The notes under the pieces are model-generated. The model did no database searches, was not told the origin of the DNA, and worked only from the letters and a program-made list of their open reading frames with translations. This document shows, one piece after another, positions 22,321 to 32,888 of a stretch of DNA of 64,000 nt. The DNA comes from Symbiodinium natans. Taxonomy: Eukaryota > Sar > Dinophyceae > Suessiales > Symbiodiniaceae. The position numbers and the translations under genes were made by a program. Position 1 is the first letter of the stretch; the number at the start of each line of letters is the position of its first letter. The DNA lies in the NCBI GenBank assembly GCA_905221605.1, contig CAJNDS010002519.1:2501-66500 (forward strand), read 5' to 3'.

Positions 22321-22757
22321 GGGATTCATTAGCGCTTGCATCACGCATGCGTTGCACTTTGCATCTTGCTTGCCGCATTTTGCCACGAGGGTATACGAGA
22401 GGCCCACGGTAGACTGCTCTGCGAGCTCTGCGACACGTTCTGAATCCCGTATCTGAGCACTTCCTTGCATGTTGATGTTGGTGTTGTGGTTGGTTTCCTT
22501 ATCCAACTAGCCGCCCTTGAGTGTTGTTCAGGTTTAGTTAATATGCTCATATTTTAGGCTTGCTGCATGAGGTGCCTGTGGGAGCAGCCGGGACACAGCC
22601 ATGCTGGGTGGCGGCACGATGTCCGTCCAAAGTGGGGGTGTGACTCGACCTCTGTGAAGTTGAGATATGCACAGAAACATACAGCGCAAATCAGGCTTTC
22701 AAGGGCCCGCAGCTCCAGCAGGATGTAGCAGACATTGCGGCATATTGTGGCGCTCAG
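22321..22757. other. Intron or spacer between modules 16 and 17
   Basis: No module part or other domain is recognisable on either strand in these 440 bases. Confidence 0.4.
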
Positions 22758-23560
22758 GTTCTGTCGCTGTCTGCGGCGGATTTGCCCATGGGCGGGCAGT
22801 GGCTGATCTGCTCCTTGGCCATGTCATGGAGGCTCCTTGCGAGTGCTTGGCACAGCTAAGATCAGGTTTGCGCTTTGTTTTGTGTTGATGGCTGGGAAGG
22901 TGTGGCCTTGAGATGATTCGTCGTGCCGTGCCATCTCCAAGGCTACTGTGCCACCTTGTCGGCGAGCTGCCCAGATGATGCCTCCTTCTCTGCCTTGGTG
23001 GGGGTGCTGTCCGTGAAGGGCCCTTCCTCGACCTCGCAAGACAGGCCCGCAGAACTTTCACGAGTGACAGCTGGTCGAGATCCGTACCGGTGACCTTGTC
23101 AGGTCTTGCATGGCCGGCCGGCCCTGTAACCCGGACTGCGTTCAGGTTTGAAGGCTTGGGTTGTCGCAGGTGGCAGTGTCTCTTCTTTGAAGGTGCAGAC
23201 ACTTATGTGATATTGGTAAGACAGGCCATGGCTGGTGCTTTGAGAGCATGGGTGCTTTCTGTTGCGGACCAGAATCACGTCATGATTGCACGGTGGAAAT
23301 TCCGAAGTGCGGTCTCCTGAAACAGGGGAGTGCCCAGGCAACTTCACTGCCTCGGGCTATGACCTCTCAGCCCTTGACCGGCTCCGGGCTGTGGCACCTG
23401 AGCTGTCTAGGGACTAAGCAGGCTAAATATGACTGGTGCATGGCTTCTGCTTCAACTTTTGCACAGCTGAGGCAAACACCTCGGCCTGTGGAGTAGCAGC
23501 TGCCTCTGGGATCTTCCAGGGGCAGGACCGGGGAGTTTCTGACTATTTCCTCAGGTGCTG
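22758..23560 (+). CDS. CYC module 17, four exons
   Basis: Exon 22758-22809 reads LSLSAADLPMGGQW and LI. Exon 22942-23044 completes CYCATLSASC and adds SFSALVGVLSVKGP. Exon about 23326-23402 reads ECPGNFTASG and DLSALDRL. Exon 23472 to about 23560 reads ANTSACGVAAAS. The first intron is GC-AG and splits the first cysteine codon of C-Y-C. The first cysteine and A-G of part a were not found and may lie in another small exon before 23326. Confidence 0.7.
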
Positions 23561-23599
23561 GGAGAATTCTCACTGAGACCACAAATTGTCTCTACCGCA

Positions 23600-24061
23600 T
23601 GCCTCAGCAAGATGCTTCACAATGGCTGCAGGGGGCAGACTATGGCGAATTCGGGTACATGCTTATCCAGTGACCGGCAAAACGAAAGCCCAAAAAAAGG
23701 AAACGAGCAAAAAACTTGTTTGTAGACATCCTTTTCTGGGCCTTTTGGGGCATATTCGCAGCAACTGGCCCGTGTATTCGCATGAATGGTGGTACTCAAG
23801 CCGTCCAGGACAAAGCCATGGACTTCCAGGCTTCAAATTTGGCACAGTTGGAGCTGTCCTCCGCGCAGCTGCCGACGGCCCCTCGCTGCATTTGCGGGGG
23901 AATTTGGCTTTGGCCGGAGATTGACGGGATAGTTCCGGGCTCGTCTGCCATGTTTGGTTGAGATACCCCTCGATTTTGCTTGACGTTTTTGGGCAGGGTG
24001 GCCAGTGGAAGCTTTGCTACTGCACGGGCTATGCCGGCGGCTGCGCCTTGACCCTTTGGAG
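23600..24061 (+). CDS. CYC module 18, partial, and part c of the next copy
   Basis: A piece at about 23600-23655 reads MAAGGRLWRI (part c up to the tryptophan). A piece at about 23835-23925 reads FKFGTVGAVL and DGPS (a diverged part d). Exon 23997 to about 24061 reads GGQWKLCYCTGYAGGC and leads into the single-exon module that follows. The borders of the first two pieces are not fixed. Confidence 0.5.
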
Positions 24062-24127
24062 GTTAAGTTTTTGAAGGCTGTCCAAGTGCAAAGTTTGGAC
24101 AAACGCATCTGTCAATCCGGGGCTGAG

Positions 24128-24525
24128 GCGACGAAGATGACGAGTTTAGCGTGAAGTTGGGCTTTCTGACCGTCTACGGACCCAACTCCAACAGCCAGGT
24201 TGCCTGCACTGCAGGCCAGACTTGCACCATCCAGCTGGTTGGCTACATTGCAGCCGGCGACAAGATGGCGTTCATGCCTAACAACTGCGGAATCGATGCG
24301 AAAGATCCCTCTGTAGGGGGAGATGTGTACCATCCATTGGTGTATTCCTCGGGTACTTCGACTTGGGATGTGAGCTTGGCCGGCGGAGAAGGTGGAGCCA
24401 CGGAGCGTGGAGGAATATGGCACATGTGCTACTGTGCCTCAAGCGATGGGACGGCGTGCGACATGGCTGGAGACTATGCCGCCAGTGCTGGGACCCTCAC
24501 TCTTTATGGTCCGCTGCCCAATCAG
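24128..24525 (+). CDS. CYC module 19, complete and intronless
   Basis: A single frame holds one full unit: DEFSVKLGFLTVYGP, then CTAGQTCTIQ, YIAAGDKMAFMP, CG, a variable stretch of about 35 residues, RGGIWHMCYC and YAASAGTLTLYGP, ending N-Q at a GA donor. There are no stops. This copy serves as the template for recognising the split ones, because here no splice model is needed to see the order of motifs. The unit length from one L-T-V to the next is about 115 residues. Confidence 0.85.
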
Positions 24526-24877
24526 GACCCCCCAAGATTTGCCATGTTCATCGGGTCTCGTTGCTTAATTTTATCGCGAACGCGAGGCCGCCTAAACAAG
24601 GGGACCGAGGCGGCAGGAAGGGGTAGTGGGGGTGAGGGGGTGCCCGTCGCGCAAGCGGGGTGGGTTTTTTGGGGGTTGGGGGGGGTGGGGGGGGGTGGAG
24701 GGGCAGGGAAGGGGGGGCAAGGGGAAGGGGGGGGAAGGGGGTAAAGGGGGGGTAGCCTCAGGCATGTGTCGAACAACAAGCAAGCGCTCGCACTCTCACG
24801 GTTCGGTTTGAGGTGTAAAGTTGAAAGCTTTGGGGGGGCTCCGAGATTTCGTCTCGCGCCGTGTCAGAAGGTGGGGG

Positions 24878-24922
<45 letters not shown>

Positions 24923-25143
24923 GGGTAGCCCAGCCCAGCCCAGCCCAAGCAGCCCAACCAGCCCCTCCAACCGGTAAGGGGAGCCAACGTAGCCTCCAAG
25001 CCCAGCCCAGCCCAGCCCGGGTAGGGGGTGCCTAGTGGTTCCCTACCTAGACTTGGAGTTAAACGCCTCAAACCTCCGGTTTCGGCGGATTACAAACATG
25101 AACAAGCGATGTCGTAGTTCTTGGCATATCTTGCATTTCTCAG
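24526..25143. other. Intron with extreme G-rich sequence
   Basis: This region lies between the part-d exon of module 19 and the part-a exon of module 20. It holds repeated G runs at 24660-24760, the long G homopolymer, and two blocks of CAGCC pentamers. The proline-rich minus-strand frames here are translations of G runs and are not genes. Confidence 0.6.
24879..24921. repeat. G homopolymer of 43 bases
   Basis: Uninterrupted G run flanked by shorter G runs and followed at 24929-24955 and 25002-25018 by CAGCC pentamer repeats. It could form G-quadruplex structures. The exact length may be affected by sequencing of homopolymers. Confidence 0.85.
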
Positions 25144-25560
25144 GACCAGCGCTGCTCTGCCGGCCAGGCCAGAACGTCACCACGTCGTAGAGAAAGTTAG
25201 CTTGAATGTAGTGACTAAAGGATATGCGGACTGAGGCGTGGCAAGGCACTGTTAGGCGCCTCGATTCATTGGGAGGACTGCCGGTTGCGCTTCGTTGGGC
25301 AGCGGCTCACCAGCTTCGACCGGTTGGCGCTGGTGGCAGAGGTCCCGACAAGAGCAAAAGTCAGACTCGTCAAGCCATAAAGGGATCTTCAGGAATTTTG
25401 GTCCAAATCATTCGCAGCTGCAGCGAGAAAGAAAAATCATCGGCTTTGAGGCCGGCAGCTGCGGGTCCACGTCGCCGGACACCTCAGTGGCGTCAGGCGG
25501 CTTTGTGCTACTTTGTGCTGCCACGTGTGGTTCCAGTCACTGCGTAGCACTCTTGAAACA
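25144..25560 (+). CDS. CYC module 20, three exons
   Basis: Exon 25144-25167 reads DQRCSAGQ. Exon 25276-25341 reads DCRLRFVGQ, TSFDRLALVAE. An exon near 25430-25560 reads GFEAGSCG, then VASGGFVLLC. The intron 25168-25275 is GC-AG and joins C-S-A-G-Q to D-C, completing part a; the next donor is GT at 25342. In the last exon G-G-F-V-L-L-C replaces G-G-x-W-x-x-C, and no intact C-Y-C follows. The expected part d is found only at 27578, beyond the nested gene. Confidence 0.65.
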
Positions 25561-25838
25561 CAATGCGGAAGCGTGTTCTGAGAAAGCCTGCCGTGATACG
25601 CTTTGTTTCTGGCAGCTGTTTTGGCGCAGCCCGTGATGCACTTGCAAGGCAACGACAGTTCTTTATCAGCAAGTTCAATTCGTGCAGGTGGTGTGACATG
25701 TAGTGGTGTCTGAGACACTTGTATTTCGTTGAGTTGAAACAACGCTGCTAAATGGCGAGACTTGACACCATTTGACACCACATGGCATGGAAGCACAAGT
25801 ATCTTTCAGTTGCATGGCATTTGCGTTGCTCCCCTGCC
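25561..25838 (+). promoter_or_regulatory. Possible upstream region of the nested gene
   Basis: These bases separate the last exon of module 20 from the first ATG of the nested gene. A pyrimidine-rich acceptor, TATCTTTCAG, ends about 28 bases before that ATG and could receive a trans-spliced leader. No classical promoter motif is visible, as is usual in dinoflagellates. The assignment is inference. Confidence 0.3.
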
Positions 25839-27569
25839 ATGTCTGACACGCCTGATTTGGAGAGCTACTGGCGACACCACGCAGACATGTTTGCCGAAAA
25901 GAGCGGCGACCGCCAGAACGTCATGCAGTACCACCTCAAGTTTGTGGAGGTGGGCGTGACCTTCATTGTTGTGATGTAGTGCTGAAAAGACTGAAAGAAC
26001 ATCATGTTCGGTACGCCCCATGAAGCAGTGACTTCCATGATTTGTTCGTGTCGAGGCGGCGTCTCCAGTGTCGGCTGCGAAGCAGCGAATGAATGCCACC
26101 CGAGCGATCTGCCACGTGTGCAGTTGGGTGGTGAAACTGGTGCCTTGGCCTCTCGTCAGAGCTTGCCTTTCCCACTGTTGTTAAATTTGTATTTGCCAAC
26201 CTTGCTTCTCCTTCCATTTGAATTGGCTCAGGGGCTGCCTGAACTTTGCCGGTGTTACGGTGACGCGTCACCTATTGCGCTGCTAACAAAGATGCTGCAC
26301 TACCCTTCAGCCCAGCATAGCGACGTGCGCCTGACTGCTAGCCTGGCTGCTGTGCAGAGCCGTGTTGAAAGCTGGTGTCAGCAAGCAGAGGTGGTCTGCG
26401 GCAACTTGCTCTTTGAAATTCTTGCATGATTTAGTAAAGCCGGACATTTTCCCTTGAGAGCGCAAAACGGAATAACCGAACCCAGCAACTCCCAGAAGTG
26501 CAGAGCCACTCCTTCTGCCTCAGGTGAGGCCTTCGAGAGCCTGGAGATGCTGTGGTGTTCGTTACAATCGTTGCAGGCAAGAAGAGGGGATGGCATTCAT
26601 GGGATGGATTCCATGGACCTCAGTGAGGAGCGGTTGCAGGCCGAGGAATTCCAGCGCTGTGTGAACCAGTGGCACAACACGGCGGCAGATCAGCGCAAGG
26701 CCAAGGTCTCTTCTTGGGCATCGCAACTCCAGGGCTTCAAAAACGATGCCCCGGAGAGCTTGCGAAGCTTGCGAAGCTTGATCTTGCAGCTTGCGGCGGC
26801 CTTGTCACCTCCACGTGTTGCCGGGTCGGAATGGCAGTCCCAAAACGGCCAAGATGATGTTGAAGCACCCAGCCGAGCGTTCCAAGTTGACCAGAAAGCC
26901 ATTAAGAAGACCTTGCTGGAGGCTCTGGCTCTATGGCGCTCCTTTGACCTGGAAGATTCTGAGATCGAACCTGTGCGTAACAGGGTGGAATACCTCGTGC
27001 AGAAGTTCGAGGAATGCCATGCGAGCATAGACTGTGCGGCGTCGTGCAGCCTATGGAGGCGCCTGAAGGAAGCTTGTGGTGCACAGGCCGACCCAACGTC
27101 GTCGAATGCCATGAGCAAACGGCACAGGTCAGGCAAGAGGTCAACAGTCAAGGAGACGTACAGTCCAGGAGAGAACCGTGCCAAGCTCAAGACCATTGTA
27201 CACAAACCTTCGGAGCCAAAGGTGTTGCGATGCGATCGTTGTTCCTATGAGCTTGTCTCTTGCTGGTACTTCGTGCACCCAACAAAACACAGCACTTCTG
27301 TTCTCGTACCCAACAACGGGCACACATCGTGCAGGGGGGTGAGCAGGGCAGGCGGCAGGCCCAGTGGTGCGTTCTTCAGGCCCATCGATGGCTCGCCGTA
27401 CAAGGCGGATTGTTCCCAAGGACTTGACTACTGCATACACAATCGTGTGCGGGCTATTTGCGCTCCTTGTGGTGGGGTGAATGTTTGCCGGCATCGCATG
27501 CCCAAGTGGCAATGCTCGAAGTGCAAGCTTACCATCCGAAAGCGAATCAAGAAGGTGACCCAAGTCTAG
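25839..27569 (+). CDS. Nested gene, about 467 residues, C-terminal Cys/His clusters
   Basis: Four exons fit one frame: 25839-25949 (starts MSDTPDLESYW), 26056-26115, 26232-26390 and 26496-27569 (ends with TAG). The donors of exons 1 to 3 are GT. The product has a charged, probably helical middle rich in leucine, glutamate and lysine, then a basic segment, then two metal-binding-like regions at about residues 354-453. The first has C-D-R-C and later H-T-S-C. The second has CIHNRVRAICAPCGG and CRHRMPKWQCSKC. Such C-x-H...C-x-x-C-G-G repeats occur in many algal and giant-virus proteins, from my knowledge of such families. Nucleic-acid or protein binding is possible, but the function is unknown. 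It shares no motif with the surrounding modules. The borders of exons 2 to 4 are inferred from phase. Confidence 0.65.
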
Positions 27570-27577
27570 ACGCGGAG

Positions 27578-28514
27578 GATAGCTTTCGTCTAAATGGTGC
27601 AGCGCTCGCGTTGCTCGCAAAGGGCCTCGACCCAGCCCGGCGTTCTGTGAAGATTGTGCTGCTGTCTACTGGGCTACTTCGGTGGGCTGTGTGCATTCAC
27701 TGCTGCATGCCACATGCACCTGCTGAGTTTGACGTGGACGTCTCGAAAGCTCTGATGGAGTCGACGACGATGCGAACCTGGCTATGTGGAAGGCTGAGGG
27801 CACCAAACGGTGCGCGGAGCCTTTTTCGTGCAGAGTGCAAGGATTGTGAAAGGCGGCATTGTCATGGAACAGAAACGAAGCAGTTTCACCTACCGACCAG
27901 CGGACACGTATAGCTCAACACTCCCAGTGTTGAATTGAGTTGACGCGAGAGTGAGATAGTCCAAATCCGAGCACACCTTAACAGATCGCAACAGAAGCCT
28001 GTGAACTCCACTTGGGCAGGAACATTCTTGACACTCACTGCAGACCTGGCGGACCTGACCGTGAGCCTGGCCGGCTCTGACATCCCTCAGGGAGGGAGGC
28101 TGGGTGCTTCAGCGTTGCACCAGGTTGCAGCGTCGCGGGCTTGGATCTAACACATGTTCAGCCCAAACACGCAGACCTAAACAGGTGGAAGATGTGCTAC
28201 TGTCCGGACGAGTCTGGCGGTGCAGCGTGCGGCGACAATGGGAACGCAGATTTCGGAGCGACCCCTCCGCACTTCACAATATTGCATCCAGCATCTGGGT
28301 CATGGCGCAACACGGCCATGCTCGGGGAAGGATGCTGGATCCAGGGGCGAATACCAAATCTGGCTTACTTTTTCTAACAGCATACTATCTGATGTCCCAG
28401 GTGCTGGCCGGGATGCTTGTGGTGCGTGGCCCGAGTCCTTCACAATCCTTCGTATGCGCACCTGGGCATGACTTTGAGCCCTTTGGAGTTCTTGGCAATT
28501 ACATCAGTGCGGAG
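27578..28514 (+). CDS. CYC module 21 with the part d of module 20
   Basis: Exon 27578 to about 27650 reads DSFRLNGAALALLAKG, close to the part d of module 11. Exon about 28044-28095 reads LTVSLAGSDIPQGG. Exon 28185-28257 reads WKMCYCPDESGGAAC and ADF. Exon 28401-28514 reads VLAGMLVVRGPSPSQ, then CAPGHDF. The junction at 28096 is GA-AG and that at 28258 is GC-AG. In the last exon the second cysteine of part a is replaced by phenylalanine. Bases 27650-28043 show no other clear exon. Confidence 0.6.
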
Positions 28515-29173
28515 GTGTTCTAGCAGGAAATATTTGTTCGCCGTCGTGCTGGAAATGCAAAACCTCTAGTTTGATTCTCTGCTATATCTCTGAGGGCGGA
28601 GGAAAGAGTGAGGAGGGAGGAGGGAGGAAGGAAGAGAGGAAGGAGGAAGAACAAAGAGAGAAGTTGAGGCAGGAAGGGAGGGAGGAAGGATAGGCATCAA
28701 CACGCCTTTTGTCAGCAAAAGTGATCAAGTTCAGTCAGGGAATGCTTGCTTCGTGTCAGCATATGTGTATTTCTCTCTCTCTCTCTATGTATATCCATGC
28801 ATCTTCGTCACGGAATCTGAAATTAATTAGGTTCCCAACCCTAAGCGGTGGGGGGGATGGGGGTGGGCGTGGGGTGGGGTGTCTCTTGCATTCACAAGAT
28901 GACACAAGCACGTCAAAGACGTTGCACTCAAAACGTCGAAGCTCACTGACGGCGATGGTCATTGACGTGAAGCTTAGCGGCTGTCTTTTGCGCGCTGCAC
29001 TTTTTCATTTTATTGCTTAGGGTTCCTCCTTCCTTCCTGTATGTTCCTGTACAATTGTGGTATTGTCAAAGCCTGCGCACACCTACGGTTTCCTGGTTCC
29101 ATGCAAAAGCAGCACTGGAGCCATGTGGAGCCTTCCCGAAGCCAATTGAGCTCCAAGTTGTTCATGGCACAAG
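28515..29173. other. Intron or spacer with purine-rich microsatellites
   Basis: A GGA/GAA-rich tract covers about 28591-28690, and a CT microsatellite lies at about 28771-28787. No exon is recognised. Confidence 0.5.
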
Positions 29174-29741
29174 GTTGCGGGCATCGACTGTGTCCTGGAC
29201 ATCCGCGGCACGGAGCTCGCAGCCGAGGACCTGAAGCGGAAGGGGCTGGGAGAAGATGGGGGTGTTTTTGGTCCAGATCTAGATTGACAGCGTCGTTCTG
29301 ACGCATTCGCAGATTGACGGATTCGCAGATTGATAGGCCAATGCGCGGATTGGCGGATTTCGGCGGATTGGCGAATTCGCGCATGGATTCGCGGCTTCAC
29401 AGGTTGGCGAACAGATCTGCGGTGCGGAACGATGAGAACGTCCATGCCATCGGCCAGATCATCCATGCCGGCACAATGCAAATGCCCATGGCGCGCTATG
29501 TCCGCATGTAAGCCCGTTCATGATACCAGTGCTGCATGCAACGGCCAGAGCGGACTCGCGCATGCGCGGATTGGCGGATTCGCGGATTCGAGGAATGACG
29601 GATTAGCGGATGCACACGTGGAATCGCGCACGGATTTGGCAGTTTCACAGATTTTCAGCTTGGCTGACCACGGATTCGTGGCTACTGGCCTCGCATTGGA
29701 CTTTGGGTGTTGGCAGGACCGAGTTGCGCTGGTGCCGGGCG
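29174..29741 (+). CDS. CYC module 22, parts a and b, two exons
   Basis: Exon 29174-29227 reads VAGIDCVLDIRGTELAAE. Exon 29717-29741 reads DRVALVPG. The intron 29228-29716 is GA-AG and contains an array of GCGGATT-like repeats. The join gives L-A-A-E-D-R-V-A-L-V-P, the standard end of part a into part b. The first cysteine of part a would lie in an earlier exon that I did not find. Confidence 0.65.
29285..29660. repeat. Degenerate GCGGATT repeat array within an intron
   Basis: Words such as GCGGATTGGCGGATT, GATTCGCGGATTCG and GCAGATTGACGGATT recur in two blocks, about 29295-29400 and 29555-29640. They give both strands an unusual run of open frames. The array lies inside the GA-AG intron of module 22. 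Confidence 0.7.
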
Positions 29742-30073
29742 GTGGGTGGCGCAGCAAGCAGTGAGCAGTTACTTTTGGCACCATGAGGCGGTTCCATGAA
29801 ATTCCATGCTCATGTCACCCCTGAGGTCCTGTGGCGTCGACGAACGCAGCCCTTTGCTGGCCCAGGACACGTACCGGCAGGCTTCGGGCCATGGCTTCGG
29901 GCACTTGTTTGCTTTGTGATGCTTTGTGCATTGCCATGCCATCTCCTTCATCACTGGTCTTCCTGGGATTATTTCTTTCTCCTCCGATGAAGTGCCGTCC
30001 CACATTGCTAGTCGAGGAAGAAACACTGCGGATAAAAAAACAGCTTGTTGTTTTGAGTTCCACTGCAAGCAAG

Positions 30074-30873
30074 GTGGATCCAGATGGCAATCTGTCGCTG
30101 GCAGCCGCAGACCTCCCGGTGGGCGGGGAGTGGAGGGTTTGCTACTGCGCCGCAGCTCGGCAAGCACAGCCATCGGCAAAATCCAGCGCTCGAGACATGA
30201 GTTCACCCACGCCAAAGCTTTCCAAGGACTTCGGATCTTGTGATGCACTGGATGCAGCTTAGCTTTGTTTGATCACGCCTTGGCAGTCCTCCCCCCCCCA
30301 TCCGCCGATGGTCATGGTACCTCCTCTGTGCGATAAAAAACATGGTGCCGGAATGATGGACAAGTGATAGACATTGATAGACACCACTTGATAATGACTC
30401 GCGGTTCGGTCGTGGCATGTCGTGGCGGCAAAAGCTGGGGATGGAGGCTTTGTTGGCTTCTTTGGCATAGTTGCATTAATGGCATAGTATTGATGCGGAG
30501 TCTTGAGGAGTTTGCTGCAGATGCCGGGCTGCTTTCTGTTTACGGCCCCACGGGTGCGCAGGTGCCCTGGCAGGGTTGCTGCCAGAGATCGCTCGTTAGA
30601 TGACGTATGTCTTAAACATTCTTAAACCATTGCATGGCGTTGCAAGGACTCCACGTGCCGTGCTGGCGTCGCTTGCTCTGTGCCAATCGCTGGCTTCACA
30701 GCGCAAGGGCGCAGCTCACAGGCTCCGGATGTTGCTCATGTTTTTGCACGTGGTCCCAGGATGGTAGGGCAAAATCCTTTGGAAAGGATAAAGTGGCCCT
30801 CGTCTTGGACGATGACGACTGCGGAAACGAGACGGCCAGCGTGCTGGGCACAGGGTCCGTGGCCTTCAGGCAA
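30074..30873 (+). CDS. CYC module 23, four exons
   Basis: Exon 30074 to about 30150 reads NLSLAAADLPVGGEW and RVCYCAAARQ. Exon 30508-30561 reads EEFAADAGLLSVYGP and TGAQ. Exon 30647-30721 reads DSTCRAGVACSV and IAGFTAQG. Exon 30787-30873 reads DKVALVLDDDDCG. The junctions are GT-AG (30562) and GC-AG (30722), with a GT donor at 30874, all in phase. A small exon may be missing between 30150 and 30508, where the third cysteine of the C-Y-C region is expected. Confidence 0.75.
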
Positions 30874-30952
30874 GTGGCGAGCGAGTCCCGGCCGAATAGG
30901 TGTTGGTGTAGGCGACATGCTATACTTTACACAGTTAATGTTGTCGCCACCA

Positions 30953-31850
30953 GTTCAAAGACTCGGTGGAGGATTTCCAGCTGGACCTCCTGCCCACCGA
31001 CATCCCGCTTGGTGGACGCGCCCTCCTCAAGGGGTTAAGTATGCTTAAGCTGACGATTCTGTTGTGCATAAAGCCGCGTGGCTAGAACTCGGGAAAGCTG
31101 AGAACAGTGGAAAGCTGATGTGTTAAGACTACAAGCCCGAGAGCTTTGAGGCTGGAAGATGTGCTACTGCCTCGCTACGCCAGTCGGCTTGCAGAACACT
31201 GGCAGCTGCGCTTCCTTGGCAGATTTCCGCCCCTGAGCTTTAATGAAGCGCCGTAGCCGTCAGTGTGTGGACAAGCTGAATGAGCCTGTTGAGATAAAGG
31301 TATTTCTGCGGGTCTGCTGACGGTGCTGGGCCCAAGCTCGCAGACGCAGGCACATCGGCACATCCCAGTGTCGGGCAGATCGTGTGTGGGAAGCCATGCA
31401 GTGGTTTCACTGCAGCAGGCTTTGTCCCTGCTGAGTGGGCTGCGAGTAGGCTTCAGTTGTTGGGGTGGTAGTTCCGATCATTTATATGAACACACACTGC
31501 AGTACGGAGCTCGGAACGCGCCCCAGGATTCCGAGTGCCGTGCGGGCGTGCCTTGCGTCCTTGGCGGCTCCCGGGGTTTCCGTGGGGAGCCGGCGAAGCT
31601 CGCAGACAAAGTGGTGCCTCGGCTCTGTTCCAGCAGCTGTTCCAGCAGCTTCTCAGCCGATTCCGTCGAAAGACGCCAGCGCATCCAAGCCACAACAATG
31701 CAAGCAGTCAATGGCAAAATCAAAAATGCAATCACATTTGCATTCGACAGCCACATATTTCCACTTGTCAAAAGCCAGTCGCTGAGTAGGCCCTGGTGCC
31801 GAGCACCGGCACCTGTGGCAGCACCGCGCTCGATGCCAACGTGGGCTTTG
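30953..31850 (+). CDS. CYC module 24, five exons
   Basis: An exon ending at 31017 reads DFQLDLLPTDIPLGG. Exon 31151-31228 reads WKMCYCLATPVG and ends A-D-F. Exon 31300-31349 reads ISAGLLTVLGPSSQTQ. Exon 31527-31613 reads ECRAGVPCVLGG and LADKV. Exon 31790-31850 reads ALVPSTGTCG. The junctions at 31018, 31229 and 31350 are GC-AG and that at 31614 is GT-AG. Every join restores a split codon or a motif, so this is a fully reconstructed split copy. Confidence 0.8.
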
Positions 31851-32138
31851 GTGACTCGACCTTACGTACACGTCTTTGTGAAGTGTTTATACGTGATGAC
31901 CACGTTCCATGTTCAGCACCGGAAAGACACGGAGACAACGACGCACATGCGAAGCGAAGAAGTGATTTGCCGTCAAGACGGGTAGACAATTGGCAGTCGG
32001 GATGTCTTGAGTGCTCACCTGCTGCAATTCCTTTCTCATCCTCGTGCCCAAAGCATCACCAAAGTCAGGGATGTTACACTTTCTGGGCTCATGTCAAATC
32101 TTCTTACTGAGTTGGCTGTGGCTAGTATGTCTTTCTGT

Positions 32139-32208
32139 CAGTCGCTGTCTCGCTCTCTCGCCCTCTCGCCCTCTCGCACTCTCGCTGTCTCGCTCTCTCA
32201 CAGTCTCG

Positions 32209-32249
<41 letters not shown>

Positions 32250-32260
32250 GCTCTCGCTCG
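32139..32260. repeat. CT-rich microsatellite
   Basis: CTCTCGC-type repeats grade into a CT run and back. It lies in a non-coding stretch. Confidence 0.8.
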
Positions 32261-32888
32261 CTCTATGCATCATCTTCTAACTAACCCATCCTAGCTGCAA
32301 CAAAAGCTCAAGAGGTCTTGGTGCAAGGGACACGCAGCGTGGATCTCCAGTAGAGCCAAAGTGTTCGCCACACTATTGCTGCACTTCACTGCGCATGAGC
32401 ACCCACAAACGACACTTGCTAGAGTGCGTAGCCAGTTCGAGTATGTTCGAGTATGTTCGAGTCATACACTGTCAAAGCTTGGAATCATGACCTGTGAGCT
32501 GTCCTTCATCAGGTACTTTGGCCACACGCCCATAGTCAGCCTTACCCTTGGCTAGCAGCCTCGCATCGTTCAAAACGTTCCCACAGATCTCAGGCAGGTT
32601 TGGTGGACAATCTTGCGTAAGATGCGAGTGGCCGCAGAAATCTCTGCTCAAAGCGCGGTTGACTTTTCGGATTACAGACATAGGCACCCCGAATCTCTGC
32701 TTATGTAGGAAAGTCGTCAGTGTCAAGCATGAAGATGAGCATGCCGCGCCTTTGCCCGATGTTCCAGTTCACGATTGTCTTTTGAACGCCCCCGAAAACC
32801 AGGAATTGGTGCGTGGTTGACCCTATTGGCCGATTTGCTTTGCCTGCCTGTGTGCGAGAGTGAGCGTGGAAAGTTGTTAAGCATCTTC

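Noticed and set aside
24522-25071. Proline-rich minus-strand open frames
   Set aside because: They are translations of the G runs and CAGCC repeats on the plus strand.
26211-26231. TTTGAATTGGCTCAGG resembling the end of a spliced leader relic
   Set aside because: It differs from the leader by insertions and serves well as an ordinary acceptor for exon 3 of the nested gene.
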